Positions 33,091 through 45,699 of a stretch of DNA of 64,000 nt are shown here, piece after piece. The notes beneath the pieces were generated by a model that had not been told where the DNA came from, did not search any database, and worked only from the letters and a program-made list of their open reading frames with translations. Source of the DNA: Pezicula radicicola (taxonomy: Eukaryota > Ascomycota > Leotiomycetes > Helotiales > Dermateaceae); the NCBI GenBank assembly GCA_003008705.1, contig PDUO01000009.1:1178001-1242000 (forward strand). Reading direction: 5' to 3'. A program made the translations under genes and the position numbers. Position 1 is the stretch's first letter. Every line of letters begins with the position of its first letter.

Positions 33091-34295
33091 CTACTTCGAA
33101 ACTAGGGCAAGAGCCTTGTCATCTCTTATCTTTCGGAAGAAATCCATAACTCCGGTGAAAACGACAAGCAGGATACCACCACCTGGGCCAAGTCTTAATA
33201 CCTTTGGTAAGAATCCTTTGTAGAGTGCTCCAAAGCCCTCCTCTTTCATGACGGTTCCAACAGCCGGCCATGCCCAATTGTACTTTGGGACGGAGCCAGC
33301 AACCTTGGGACTGTTCTGAATACGTGATTTGACCACGTCCATAGGAGTATTAATGATTGTACCGACGGTACCGCCAGTAGCACCAGAAAGCATATCATAT
33401 CCCATTTGCGTGGTCTTATTGTCTGCCTTTGGAAGTAGAGCGCGAACTTGAAAGATGCACCCGAAATAGCCAGAATTCCACAGGATATGTCTCCACATAG
33501 TGCTCTCAAGCCCATTGTACAGTGCCAGGGGACCTTCAGCCTTTACAGTCTTCACAACGCAATCGACCATTCCTGTGTACTTAGAGGCATTGGCACGATC
33601 CTGAAGACGAATTTTGATGAGTTCGAATGGAACGACAACAAAGGCTTCAGTAGCTCCAGCGGACGCACCAGTCAGAATAGAGAGAGATTGGTTCATCTTA
33701 GCCATGCCGAAGAGGTCACGGTAGAACTTGCCCCAGGCGTCGTTTGCTGCGAATTTGGTGGCTCGCTTTGGTGCTTCCATAAGAATGGGTGCCTCAATAC
33801 CTCGATATAGTCGTCCAAAACTAGGCTAGTATGAGTAATCTGTATCAAGGCTGAATATAAAGAGCAAAACTTACCCCTCGTTCTTAATAATCTTGCGGAA
33901 ACAGTCTACCATGCCATTGTAAGAATCGGCGCCCGTTCCTTTCCCAGTTTGTAGTTGTCTGCCTCTTCGTCAACATCTTTCTCCTTCTCGGTCCTTAATC
34001 TATGTATGCTCACACTCGGGTCTTCACAACGTCCAATGGGTACCTAAAGCAAAGAATTAGCCCAGCGTATGCGATATACTACAGGGCAAACTCACATAAC
34101 CAAGATCTATAAAGTACGTGCATCTAGTCAAATACAGCTCTAATCAGTTATCCGGGCAGAGGAACATACCTCGGAAACACCAGCAATCGCTCCTAAAGGC
34201 ATTGTTAGCTCTAAAGGACGTTGTCAAGATAGCTAGGGGAGTTCCGTACCTGCAGCGAATTGATATATGAAGGGTAATGGCTGATCGGAAGACAT
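33091..34295 (-). CDS. Mitochondrial 2-oxodicarboxylate carrier (ODC1/2-like)
   Basis: Inner-membrane carrier family member exchanging 2-oxoadipate and 2-oxoglutarate, linking lysine and glutamate metabolism across the membrane. Six exons: 34295-34250, 34192-34170, 34106-34096, 34043-34014, 33958-33875, 33820-33091, giving 307 residues. Three carrier repeats carry the signatures YPLDVVKTRV, VPFELIKIRLQ and TPMDVVKSRIQ. The blocks ILMEAPKRATKFA, GMVDCVVKTVKAEG and RLGPGGGILLVVF match oxodicarboxylate carriers specifically. Exon 2 (23 nt) and exon 3 (11 nt, encoding ILVM with its neighbour) are unusually small, yet both are required for the conserved GAIAGVSEILVMYPLDVVK segment and all junctions are GT..AG in phase. 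It is transcribed divergently from DNA2, sharing 470 bp. Confidence 0.92.
34096..34106 (-). other. 11-nt micro-exon of the 2-oxodicarboxylate carrier gene
   Basis: ATCTTGGTTAT between TTTATAG and GTGAGT. With the following G it encodes Ile-Leu-Val-Met, which the carrier family has at this place. Confidence 0.85.
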
Positions 34296-34765
34296 GATGG
34301 CGGTGGCCTGTACAAAAGTGAGCAATTGACTACGGAGTATATCACACAGCTGTCAAGGAGGACAAGAGAAGCTTCTTAAGGCTCGGCGTACCTGTGGCTG
34401 TATTGTGGAGGAGGCAAATCAAAAAGTGGGATGCAAAAGAATGAAGCTCTTATCGAATTATCGAAAGATGAACCGAACCGAATGCCTGAGCTCTGAGGGT
34501 TGAAGGGATCTCGGCTGCCGAAATGCGGAAATGCGGGACTGCTCGTGCTACTGAAGTAGAAGAGGCGTTGATTTAATTAACGCGCGTGTCACGTGTGTGC
34601 TTTGTTGAAAACACGTCGGGTCCCTTGACGCGTTGCCAGTGTCGCGTTCTAGAAGGAGACATCCAAGACATTCATTACCAATGAAGTAACAACAAACAAC
34701 TGTTCCTCTATTTGTAAAACTCATATTTATCTGCCGTGCACTTTGGCACATCCAAATGAGGAACA
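34296..34765. promoter_or_regulatory. Divergent promoter, carrier gene / DNA2, with MluI cell-cycle boxes
   Basis: ACGCGT (MCB core) lies at 34628-34633, 133 bp before the DNA2 ATG. Related ACGCGCGT lies at 34580-34587 and TCGCGT near 34642. MBF-type factors bind ACGCGT upstream of replication genes in yeasts; use here is inferred. Confidence 0.6.
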
Positions 34766-37700
34766 ATGCCTCTTCAGAAATCCTTTTCCGAGCAGAATCA
34801 TTCTTCAAAGGCCAAGGTACGATAACCCACTTGTGGCCGGATTTGTAGCTAACAGAACCTTCCACAGCCAAAGTCACAATGGCAGAGAAACAAGAGTTAC
34901 CAAGGGCCTCAAACAAATGCCTCGAATGCGCCTTTGAAGCCCTTGCAAGATAAACCTCCAGTTCAAGTTTCTACAGCTACGAAGAATAAGCTCAGCGCGT
35001 TCCAGTTTGACCAGAAACCCAATGCCGATGTCAAAACGAAGCAAGTAATTAGCATCCCCTCGAGCGATGATAAGGAAAATGCTGTGATGGTAGATAGGCA
35101 AGCCGGGAAATCTCAGGATAAGGCGTCTCCTACCCATTCAGACTCTACAAAGAAAGACTCCCCGTCAACACCATCCGGGAGGCTAGCATTGCCGGATCTG
35201 ATTGGCATGGGAGATGTCCGCCGCATAGTGCAAAATATCTCCCCCGATGATCGTATAATGTGGGATCATAACAAAGATGCTCCGGGTTCAAATTCGTCCA
35301 GAGGGGGAGTCAGAAGAGGAAAGAAAAGGGCACGAAGCTCTTCGCCAGCATCGTCCCCTGCACACTCTTTCACCCATTTGAACACCAAGAACGAAGGCCA
35401 AAATGCACCTGTTGATCCAGGCTCCGAACTTTGGGGTCGATATTCGCTTTCCAACAATGCAACTCCGCAAGGACCAGCAATACCGAGCTTGGCACATATA
35501 ATGTACACCTCATCGCCACAACCATCAAAGGAAGGTGTTACTCCAAGATCTGGATCGATGTTTAGAAGGGCAAATAGCTGTGGGAATTCCTTCCCCAAAC
35601 GCAGAAAGATTGGTGGCGTCAGCAGCGCGGGTGATGATGTATTTTCAGAATCTGCCAATGTTGGACCATCCAAGCTTTCAGTATTGATAGAGAAGGTGCA
35701 GGAAGGGCTTATCCAACCAATCCGGCCTCAAAATTCACATAACCCATCGAGCTCGTCTCCCAGGCCGGGCAAACGCCAGATCCCAAGGAGTGAAGGCAGC
35801 TCGCCTATTCGACAGAGGGAACGGGATATTGGAGCTGTATTAGATGGGACAGTTAAGACGCTTGAACTGGCGAAAATCGAAATGGTACCCAACCATGAAG
35901 TGGAAGCACAAGCCGATTCATCTGATTATGGGGATTTTGACGATGACGAACTCGACGATACTATGCTTAACATCGTCGAACCAGCTACTACTGTTTCTAA
36001 TGGTGCCATTTTGCAGGGTCCAAAGTCTTACGACAATCCGCCCTCACAGCCATTTTCTACTGCACACACCTCATTTGGAGGGCTGCCACCGGTGTCAGTG
36101 AAGCCTACCAAACCCGTTGAAGCGAGCACTGTGAAGGATGAAGAGGATGAGTTCGGCGATACGGATGACGAAGACCTTTTTGCTGCAGCAGACCTGGAGG
36201 GCATTGTTGCCAAGTATGATACGCAGAGTTCGACAGAAAAAATGGTTGAAGGTAGCCCCAGAGCCCAGAAAGCACAGGCGGTCATGAACGTAGAGTCAGA
36301 TGATGAGTTTGGAAATGGCGATGATTTTAATGACCTTGATTTTGCGGCTGCGGAGGCGGCGGCAACTCAGTCTATACAGCAGACAGCTAGCAGTCTTATA
36401 CCTGTACGTGCCAAGTTTACGTAGCCAATATATCACCATCTTGCTAAGTATCATGTAGTCTACTCCAAAGCAAGCCATTCAGAGGTATCTTGTAACGAAT
36501 GTCATCGAATCCGACTATGAGGATACAAAGGGTCGATCTCACTCAGAAAAGGTAGGACAAGGTGCATCCATTTCAACGACTTTAAAGCTAATATGTAACC
36601 ATAGATCCTACTACTACAGGTAGAAAATACCAGAATGATCAAGACAGTATTTCTCCGAGGTACCTGGATTGAAACACCAGTTACTGCAAAAGCTTATGTC
36701 CATGTCATTGGGACGTTTGAATCCAATGGGCAATGTGTCATCGACGACGCTCATAATATCTTGATCCTGCACCCGGACCACCTTGTTTCTGCAACTGTCG
36801 TAGCAGACTCATTTGGTTGCACCCGTCGTGCAGTGTTGCAAGACCGAGTTAAAGCCACTAGCGATTCAAGTCCCCCACTCGTTTATGGTACTATTCTGCA
36901 CGAGATATTTCAGGCTGCAATGCTTGAAAATCGTTGGGATACCGAATGGCTGGGGCAGCTTATCGAGAAAGTTGCGACGGCCCACATCGAAGACTTATAT
37001 ACCATTAAAATACAGGTCCCTCAAGCTATTGAGTATATGAGAAGTAAGATGTTTGAGTTACAGTCATGGGCTGAACTCTTCGTGTCATCTAAGCCCAAGG
37101 TATGAACACTTCCCAAGAAGCATGATGATTATTATAACTGACTTGATAAACTGAAGCACGGGGCGATTGTCAAAGCTGGAAATGGTGCAACCGCTACTAT
37201 GTGTGTCAGCAAGTTACTTGACGTTGAAGAACATGTCTGGTCACCAATGTACGGCCTTAAGGGTAACATCGATGCCACTGTGCAAGTAACCATGAAAGAT
37301 GGAAAGGAAGAGCGGACTTTAACTGTTCCTTTCGAGGTCAAGACTGGCAAAAATCCTAGCGCTTCACATCGAGCGCAAACGGCTCTTTATAATCTGCTCA
37401 TGTCAGATCGTTACGATATCGAGATTGCCTATGGTATATTATACTATATGGAGACATCCGAGACTATCAGAATTCCTGCCATACGACACGAGCTGCGCCA
37501 TATGATCATGCAACGCAACGAGCTGGCTTGTTTTGTACGCGAGAAACATGCTCAACTACCACCAATGTTGAAAAAGGAGAATATGTGTGGCCGGTGTTAT
37601 GCCAAGGTTCCTTGCTTCATCTACCACAAACTAGCCGATGATGGAACTGGGGAGACTAGTGGTATGAAAACAAAGTTCGATGAGGTTGTCAAACATCTTA

Positions 37701-39958
37701 CCCCGAAACATAAGGAATTTTTTCTCAAGTGGGACGATCTGTTAACAAAAGAGGAGAAAGAATCCTTGAAGTTCCGTCGGGAGCTCTGGACCATGCTAAG
37801 TTCCGAGCGAGAGAAATTAGGTAGGTGCTTCGCGAACGTGGTTATAGAAGAAGGGTCTGCCTTCGAGGACAAGAATAACCCAAAGATCAACCGATACCAG
37901 TACACCCTATTGAAGCAGAAACCTACAGCCAGCTTCTCTTTTCTCGAATCACAGATTATCGTTGGAGAACCCATCGTCATTTCAGACGAAAAAGGCCACT
38001 TCGCACTGGCCAATGGGTACGTAACTCAGGTACGGAAGAAGAGAATAACCGTAGCTGTGGATCGTCGACTTCATAATGCACGTATCAGATGCCCTGGTTT
38101 TGATGAGACGAATAACCAGGTCTTTGCGAGCATTATGGAAGTCGCACCAGAGGGATCCAGTACCGAGCAATCAAGAGGCAAAATTACCGAAGAGCCAGTT
38201 CAGTATAGATTGGACAAAGACGAGTTCAGTAATGGCATGGCAACGGTTCGGAACAATCTCATCCAAGTCATGGCAGATGGACCCTTTGGGTCCCGTGAAA
38301 TTCGAAGTCTTGTCGTAGATCTTGAGCCTCCAAAGTTCAAAATTCAATCGACCAATTATACATTGAAAGACCGAGCAAGCCTCAATATCGACCAAAGAAG
38401 AGCCATTGCGAAGGTGATGAGTGCTCAAGATTATGCTCTGGTGTTGGGTATGCCCGGAACGGGAAAAACGACTACGATTGCACATATCATTCGGGCTCTG
38501 GTGTCTCAAGGCAAAAGCGTGTTACTCACCTCATATACTCACTCGGCTGTCGATAACATTCTCCTGAAGCTCAAAGATGATGAGATTCGTATCTTGCGAC
38601 TCGGCGCTAGCGCAAAGGTCCACCCCGATGTGCGCCAGTTTGCAGAACTTGCAGTGACACCAAAGACCTCATTTGAGGAAATTAGGAGTACGTGGCATGA
38701 CTCGCCTGTAGTAGCAACAACATGTCTCAGCATCAATCATCCTATCTTCAACGAGCGTACTTTCGACTATTGCATTGTAGATGAGGCCTCGCAGATCACG
38801 CTCCCCGTCTGCATTGGTCCGATAAGAATGGCTCGAACATTTATCCTCGTCGGAGATCACAACCAGCTCCCACCTCTAGTACAGAACGAAGAAGCTCGTA
38901 CAGGTGGTCTAGATATCAGTCTTTTCAAGCATCTCTCCGACATGCATCCATCATCCGTCGTCTATCTCGAGCACCAATACCGTATGTGTGAGGACGTGAT
39001 GGCTCTCAGCAACAACCTGATTTATAATGGAAGGCTCAAGTGTGGAAGCCAGGAAGTTGCAAAGAGTTGTATCAACATTCCTGACATGGACGCCTTAAAA
39101 TTTCATCATCATACGACCTCAACGTTGTCAAAAAGCCAAAAGAGTATATGCGTAGGACCCATCCGTGGAAGATGCTGGATTCGCGATCTCCTCGATCCCG
39201 ATGTCAAAGTTTCCTTCATCAACACAGATACACTCCTTCCTGGTGCTCGAGAAGAAGCCAAGGGAAACCGAATTGTTAACCCAACAGAAGCTACAATCTG
39301 CACACAGCTTGTGGAAAGTCTACTCAGTGTAGGAGTACCTGGTTCAACAATCGGAGTCATGACACACTACCGCTCCCAACTAGCACTTCTCAAAGACGGA
39401 CTACGCAACCACCGTGATGTCGAGATGCACACAGCAGATCGCTTCCAGGGTCGAGACAAAGAAGTCATTATCCTAAGTCTCGTCCGCAGTAACGACGCTA
39501 AATCAATCGGAGAACTACTCAAAGACTGGCGACGTATCAATGTAGCTTTCACAAGAGCAAAGACTAAGTTATTAGTAATCGGTAGCAAGGAGACACTAAA
39601 AGGAAATGCAGAAAATGGCAACGAAGAAATGGTAGCTAAGTTCGTTCGATTGATGGAGGAGAAGAATTGGATATATGACCTCCCTAAGACTGCGCTTGAA
39701 GATCATGCTTTTGAGGAATCGGGTACGCAGGTTACAGCTAGTATATCTAGGAGCCCTGGGGGTACTCAGTGGAGACCTGTAGGTGAAAAGAAGGGATTGG
39801 ATGAGATGCGTGGTGCTGGTGCTCTTAATGGCGGTGTTTTGAATGGTGGGATAAAGAAGCCTAAACATCAACCTAAGAGGGTTATGGCTGGTGAGAAGGC
39901 TATTTTGAAGAATAGACCTGTTTTGGGTAATATTCTTGCTGAGGCGATTGGAAATTAG
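34766..39958 (+). CDS. DNA2: DNA2 nuclease-helicase
   Basis: Replication and repair enzyme that cuts long Okazaki flaps and resects broken ends with RPA and a RecQ helicase. Five exons: 34766-34816, 34868-36403, 36459-36551, 36605-37099, 37157-39958, giving 1658 residues. The first 500 residues are low-complexity and acidic. The nuclease domain begins QRYLVTNVIESDYED across intron 2 and includes ILHPDHLVSATVVADSFGCT, the first iron-sulfur Cys region (about residue 628), with the remaining Cys in CGRCYAKVPCF near 868. The superfamily 1 helicase carries Walker A GMPGTGKTTT near 1156, Walker B VDEASQ near 1266, and later HYRSQLALLKDGLR, ADRFQGRDKEVII and INVAFTRAKTKL. Introns are 51-57 nt. Exon 1 (MPLQKSFSEQNHSSKAK) is supported by frame and a branch-like CTAAC before its acceptor. 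Confidence 0.95.
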
Positions 39959-40096
39959 ATTATTTGGATGGATGGACTACTTGCCTAACCTGTTTTTTTG
40001 GATGGATACAGATAGGATTGGGTTTATTGGTTATAGGAATGGTGTTTAGGGTATAGATGATGATGATGATGTTTAGTGTCTGGTGTCTGGCGTAGG

Positions 40097-40138
40097 TGAT
40101 TGGTGATTGGTGATTGGTGAATGGTGAATGGTGAATGG
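40097..40138 (+). repeat. Short tandem repeat GTGATTG/GTGAATG, 7-bp unit
   Basis: Three GTGATTG units followed by three GTGAATG units. Confidence 0.8.
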
Positions 40139-40355
40139 AGTAGGAGTAGAAGTTTAGATACCGTTGATTGGCTGATTGATTGATAGGGTTGTATAGAAGA
40201 ATGATTGATTATGAACTATGAAATTATAGTTTTTGAAGTTTGAGATTTTTTTTTGCTTGTTTGGGGATATTTAGATACTATTGTTTGTTTTGTCTGGTAG
40301 ACGGCAATACTGTATGTAAAATGCATACATGACGGTTGAAGCTATGCGTTCTAGC

Positions 40356-40358
<3 letters not shown>

Positions 40359-40400
<42 letters not shown>
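40359..40400 (+). repeat. (TC)n microsatellite, about 20 units
   Basis: Uninterrupted TC dinucleotides in the convergent intergenic region. Confidence 0.92.
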
Positions 40401-40403
<3 letters not shown>

Positions 40404-41354
40404 TCTTGATTTTTGATTTTTGGTTCTAGTGTTGTTGTAGATGTATATTTAGATTGCATGGTTCACTATAGAATTAAGTACTGCACTAGTTGTAGTCCTA
40501 AAACTCAGTTGTGAGATGTAGTAGGTTGTTAGGTAGGTAGGTTAGTTAGGGGTTTGATAATGTTTAAACCCGTGGTGAGATGAGATAGGTTGGTTGGTTG
40601 GTTGGAGGAAGTAGGATTAGTGTGTTTATTTGGGTTTTTTTAATGCTGTTGCTGTTGCTGTTGCTGTGGTTTAGGTCTTTGGATTTTCTGTGGACTTTCT
40701 GGATTGAGTATGTGTAATGCATAGTATGGTTTTGTAGATGGAATAGAGACCTAGTTGTTTTTAATCTAGAAAATCTTACCTTATCTATACTTACTAAGAA
40801 GTCAGTTACCTAGACTAAGACGTTTAAATTTAAAATATTTTTGATAGCAGTTTCTTATTTTTTGATAGAGTGTAGGTAGTCTTGTAAGCAGATGCATTTT
40901 CTTAGGTCCCTAGTTTTGAGGTGACTTTTAGATGACGATTTAGTGAGATATCAGGATAGATAGGGAGTCAATGTTTTTTTAGAGGCCGAGTAAGTCTTTC
41001 TGATTTTTATACATTGGGCTAGCTGGTTGATATTTACAAGTTTTAGCTAGCTCAGACTGTTCCTGACTTGCTATTGCTAATATTAAGTACGTGTATAGTC
41101 TTACATTTGGTTGTAGCTAGACTTATCTAGCTTAGCTTAGCTCTACTTATTATTTTGCTCGTCCAAAGCCAAGTCTTTTATAGATGCCATCTGCTTTTCC
41201 CTGAAGTGCGTAATTATTTGTTGCACTTTCTATCGAGCTGCTGGAATAGTTCATGGAAGGTTGGTTGCTACTCGTAAGGGCTTGTGACTTGTCGCTGATG
41301 TCTAAATAGTGCATACCGCTGCCATTTGATTTGCAATCCAAGATCGATCTGCTT

Positions 41355-44300
41355 TCACCGCTTTTCTCCTGTGTTCTCAATGTAGTCTGTATCATCAACA
41401 GGGTCAAAGCCCTGCTCGCCGACTATTTCTTTGGTGTATTTCTGCAAATGTTCAAGTTGTGCGACACAACCAGTCAAGCTCTGGCTGTACGAGTAACTGT
41501 AAATCTGCGACCAGTTACGCCCGTCCCCTATGTGGGTGTTTGACTGGTTTGTTTCAGCGTTCAAGGCTTCCATTTCTGCCATGTGATCGAGAAGTCGTTT
41601 TCTAGCTGCTGCTGCTGATGGGAGATATCGTGGTACTTTTTGGTCACCTCGTAGGGCACCGGCTAGAACGTATAGGTTCATTAGGATTGCTGCGACAGCA
41701 TCTCTTCTCAAAGCAAGCAGGCTTTCAGCGTCCTGCTCGTTGTCTGCGATGTAGTGTGGGTGGAAGAAAAGCGAAGATTGACGAACTGCAACAAGGTATT
41801 CAAAGAAACGTTCACAGCCGTCGATGAGTGCTGAGTACGGTAGTGGGTTGAATGGCCCTCGTAATCGAATTTCATGCCGAGTCAGAGCCATGAGTTGTCG
41901 TATGCGAACGAAACCTTCCCGGAGTCGACCTTCGAGCATTTCGGATCTCTCTATATCTTCTTTCTGCGGAGGTTCCCCTTCTTCGTAGTAGACGTACTTC
42001 GCAACCACACCTCGATAAATGATGCTCGAGTATATCAACATGGCGGACAGTGCTTTTCGTAGTTCATGCCTCGCTACAAATGGCCAAAGTATCCAGTTAA
42101 CGATAACGGCAGAAACAACGCCAACGACGAAGGCAACGCCACGCGTCCATGCAATAGTCACGATTGAAGGTTCTCCATTGACAGCGTTTGCTCCTAATGA
42201 GACGACAACGAAAGATACACATCCGACGATTCCTGAGCGCGGATGGGAGCTTTGAGTAAATCTGTATAACATAGGTATCATGAAGATTGCGGCCATAACG
42301 GCTAGTACATAGGGATTGCCATTCCCAGCACCGTAAGCCTAAATGAAGTCATCAAGTTAGCAAGTGGTACTTAGAGGAAAGTAAGACTCATTTCAGATCT
42401 AGCTGCTTCAAGATTGTCCCGAAGACAAAGTTTTGGCTTCTACTCTGCGGGGGAAACATACCAGGCCGCCCCATAATGCTCCCAACACACCGCACAAGGC
42501 ACGAGTCACAAGATCTTGAAAGTTACCACCAACTCTTTAATCCATGTCAGTATGGTGTTATTCAGGGCAAAGGAAGCACAGGGCAGAACTGACCTTGGAT
42601 GCATCATAATCCAAACCATAACCACTGCCCACCAACTTTCATTTTCGTTCCACCATTCTCTACTCTGAGATAACCACGCGGGCACGGACAGCAGTGAAGT
42701 AACGATAGCAACCTTGAGAGCAAATCTTGTCTCAAATTCTTGGAGACGATGCAAGACCGTCCATACTTTGTATCGGAAAAGCTTCTGCTTTGACGCTTGT
42801 CCACTTCGATCCATGGCAACATCATCCTCCTCTTCGTACTTACCCTTACTTTCTGTTCTTGTAATCTTGTCTTGTGGATTGACACTCCCATCATGTGACT
42901 TTCGGGGAAGAGGTTTATACACATTTGCCATGCCTTTCATTGTTTTTGCGAGTTGAGTCTGACTCCGAAAGTAGAAACCTGCTGTGACCCCACCTCGATC
43001 GTGCCTGACCTGAGCATTGGTACGTTGTAGACCCTTGTGAAATGGATACGACGGAAGATATAAGCGCCATCCGTGATGTCCTTGCTGCATCTCCATCACT
43101 TTTATCAAAAGAGCTTCAACAGCCGTTGCGGCTTGTCTGACGGGACGTACGAACAAGAATAACTCCACGACTTCTGGATGGTTGGAGTAGGATGGCTGAA
43201 GATCAGGATTACTCAGAAGGCTATCTTCTTCTTCGTCATATTTAATCACTGCCTTTCGAAGCTTCGTTAATGCTCCAAGAATATCTGAGGAAACATCTTT
43301 TGGAGGTCCTAGGTAAACTCTGTGTCCCGACATGGTCATAAGCACGGCATCACATCTGGCCAGCGCGGCCCTCATACATGACAATATCTTAGAGGTTGGA
43401 TCTGCGAGCTTGCTGACTACTAACTTGGTTGCTCTCTCTTCACTTTCCGTTCTCAAAATAGAAGGCCTTTTTCGGGGGTTGTCTATGTTTATTATGGTCT
43501 CCTCGGCAGCTTCTACACCACTGACGTCTCCTAACTTTGGCACTGGCAATGAGTTGCCGTCAGCTTGTGGAAGATTCAAGCTAGGTGCAGATCGCCAATG
43601 ATCCTCCTCTCGCTGCCTCTTCTCAAAGTCTTCGAAAAGCGCTGTTTCCATTTTCAGTGATAGAAAAGATCTGACGACCGCTTGCATGAGATTTCGAAGT
43701 GATTCAACGTCGGAAGGCGGAAAGCGAGTGACAGAGACATCAAGCACTAAGTCTCGATATGCTTGTGATAAATTGACAAAGGTCCAGGCTAATTTCCGAT
43801 GTGTACTGAGGTTGTCTGCTTGAGGAAGAACAAGACCCTCTTGCATCACACCAAAAGCACTATGTAAAGATACCGCCAATGAACGAGCACCTGCGTCGGG
43901 GAAGAAAGTACAGCAGATCAATAAGCACAGCGCTTGGCCGAAGAGCCAGGGAATGCCAAAGTCGAATATTTTCACCCACGAAACGCTCTGTGAAGTATCC
44001 GCTAAGCATGTGTATAGAACTGCAAAACCGGCACATAGAACAGCCTGATACATGCGAATATAGTATGATCGCAAAGCTGCAATTCCACCCATGAATAACA
44101 GGAGAAAGGCAGCCAGAATCCCTCCGTAGCCTCTGCGGGCGATAGAAGTGGAATCCGATACCCATAGAGCTAACGCACCCCACGCAAGGCCAGCTGCGGA
44201 CCCAAGGATTGTAAGAACAGTCCCATCAATTTGGGCGCCGATGGTGCGTCCTGGATGGTTGATTATTGCCGAAAGGACAAATATATAATTGTAACGTCCA

Positions 44301-44959
44301 AGCCATTGCGAGGTCACTGGTACGACACAGATAATGTATGCGATAAAGAAAGCTAAAAATGTTTTTGACAGCTTGATTCCCGCTCGGCTTGTGCACACAC
44401 GTTTAACGACAGCTTTAACATCATGGCACTGTTTCGGGAAGAAGCTCCTTGCAGATAAGGGATGTCGCTTATGAAAAGCCTCGGGAAGTGTGTCCTCTGC
44501 TTCTCTCATAAGCTCTTCATGGCTCGCTTTGGGTGGCTTAAAAAAAGAAGCATCGAAAAAGCCATCTCGACGCTCTTCAACCCCGTACGTCTCGAGTTCT
44601 AAGTTGAGATCTTGCAGGAGACTTGCAAGATGAACCTGGCTCATACTTGGCGCCATGCTTGCCCGAGGAGTGCCTGGTGCAGAAATTGCCGGACTCTTTG
44701 AACCACCTAAAGAGCCCATTGAACGACGTGGAGTAAAGCTTCCCATGTAAACACTTGATGCAGAGGATCTTGGACGGTGTCCCAGTCCAAGATGGTGGAC
44801 ATGTTTGCTGTGTTTTTCGCTGTCCGCCTTTGCAAAGCGTCGCCGTGGAACATGAGAAGATGCATTGTCTCCCGAGTTCATAGCCGTGTTAGTCCAGGTG
44901 GGAGTGGAAAAGGTCAGTCGAGGAGGCTCGTCGTCTTCTTGCGGTGTTACCGAAGACAT
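41355..44959 (-). CDS. BRE4-like multi-pass membrane protein (DUF2421/aromatic acid exporter type)
   Basis: Three exons: 44959-42594, 42534-42462, 42338-41355, giving 1140 residues. The family includes yeast Bre4, linked to brefeldin A sensitivity, and resembles fusaric acid resistance/aromatic acid exporters by its two clusters of six or so membrane segments. Here the N-terminal tail (about 150 residues, Ser/Pro-rich) precedes a first cluster (KTFLAFFIAYIICVVPVTSQ, then YGGILAAFLLLFMGGIAALR, LCLLICCTFFPDAGARSL), a long cytosolic middle, and a second cluster (WAVVMVWIMMHP, ALCGVLGALWGGL, VLAVMAAIFMIPMLY, CVSFVVVSLGANAV, VAFVVGVVSAVIVNWILWPF) followed by the DUF2421 domain. Intron 1 uses donor GTCAGT (59 nt); intron 2 is 123 nt. 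Probable Golgi or ER location is from the family. Confidence 0.88.
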
Positions 44960-45699
44960 GGTGAATGCCTAATCAGGCTAATCTCATGATGCAAGCAACT
45001 CAAACACGGAATGTTCGTCCATGCGCCCCATTGGATTTCTTTTTTGTCTTCGGTATCCCCTTTTTACTTTAGTTGTTGCGAAGGTCAAGGTATTGTCGTT
45101 GTTGTTGGTGGTGGTGCTGCTGTTGCGAGAGAGAGAGAAAAACGACGGGGTTCAAGCTTCATAAAAAGGTGCAGTACTGTACAAGCGAGCTACGACCTAG
45201 GTAGGTAGTTCCGCTGCGAACCCTCCCAAAAAAGCCCCACCCACTCACAAATTAAGCTCATACAGTACTGTACTTCGTACATAGAGTAGCTAGGTACCTA
45301 CAGTAGTATCCTCTCTTGACTTGAGACATATGAACTTGGTTATGCTAGCCATTAATACCGTACAAAGGTATTACTTACAGTACAGGACCTTAAGGATTAT
45401 GGTAATTTAAGAATAAAAGTCTTTTCTTATCTTATCACGCACTTAGCACTTAGCACTTACTGTAGCACTTAGAGTTTACCGAAAACCCGCTAGCTCGGCG
45501 GCCTATGAGATTGTGAATTGCGGTTGGGACTCTCGGGACTGGGGACTGGGGGGGACTGAGAAACTGAGGCGATGCGCGCCGCGTCTCTTAATTTATCATT
45601 CTCCTGACCCGAATCCAAATCATCTTCCCCCAGACAAACTTGGCCAGACGCAAGCCAAAAACCCCACCACCGTCTGGTTCAACTCCACGACAATTCACG
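44960..45699. promoter_or_regulatory. Divergent promoter region, BRE4-like gene / SIR2-family gene
   Basis: Contains a GTTGTTGGTGGTGGTGCTGC-type purine-pyrimidine tract near 45097, a GA run (45125-45138), and several TACAGTACTGTAC-type palindromic stretches (45168-45182, 45261-45273). No specific regulator can be named. Confidence 0.5.

Larger units (their letters stand above)
39959..41354. other. Convergent intergenic region rich in simple repeats
   Basis: Between DNA2 and the BRE4-like gene. Contains GAT repeats (40058-40072), GTGATTG/GTGAATG tandem units (about 40097-40138), a long TC run (40359-40400) and TGCTGT units (about 40643-40667). No gene. Confidence 0.7.

Noticed and set aside
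33448..33810. Plus-strand frame of 120 codons opposite the carrier gene
   Set aside because: Antisense shadow of a strongly conserved carrier exon.
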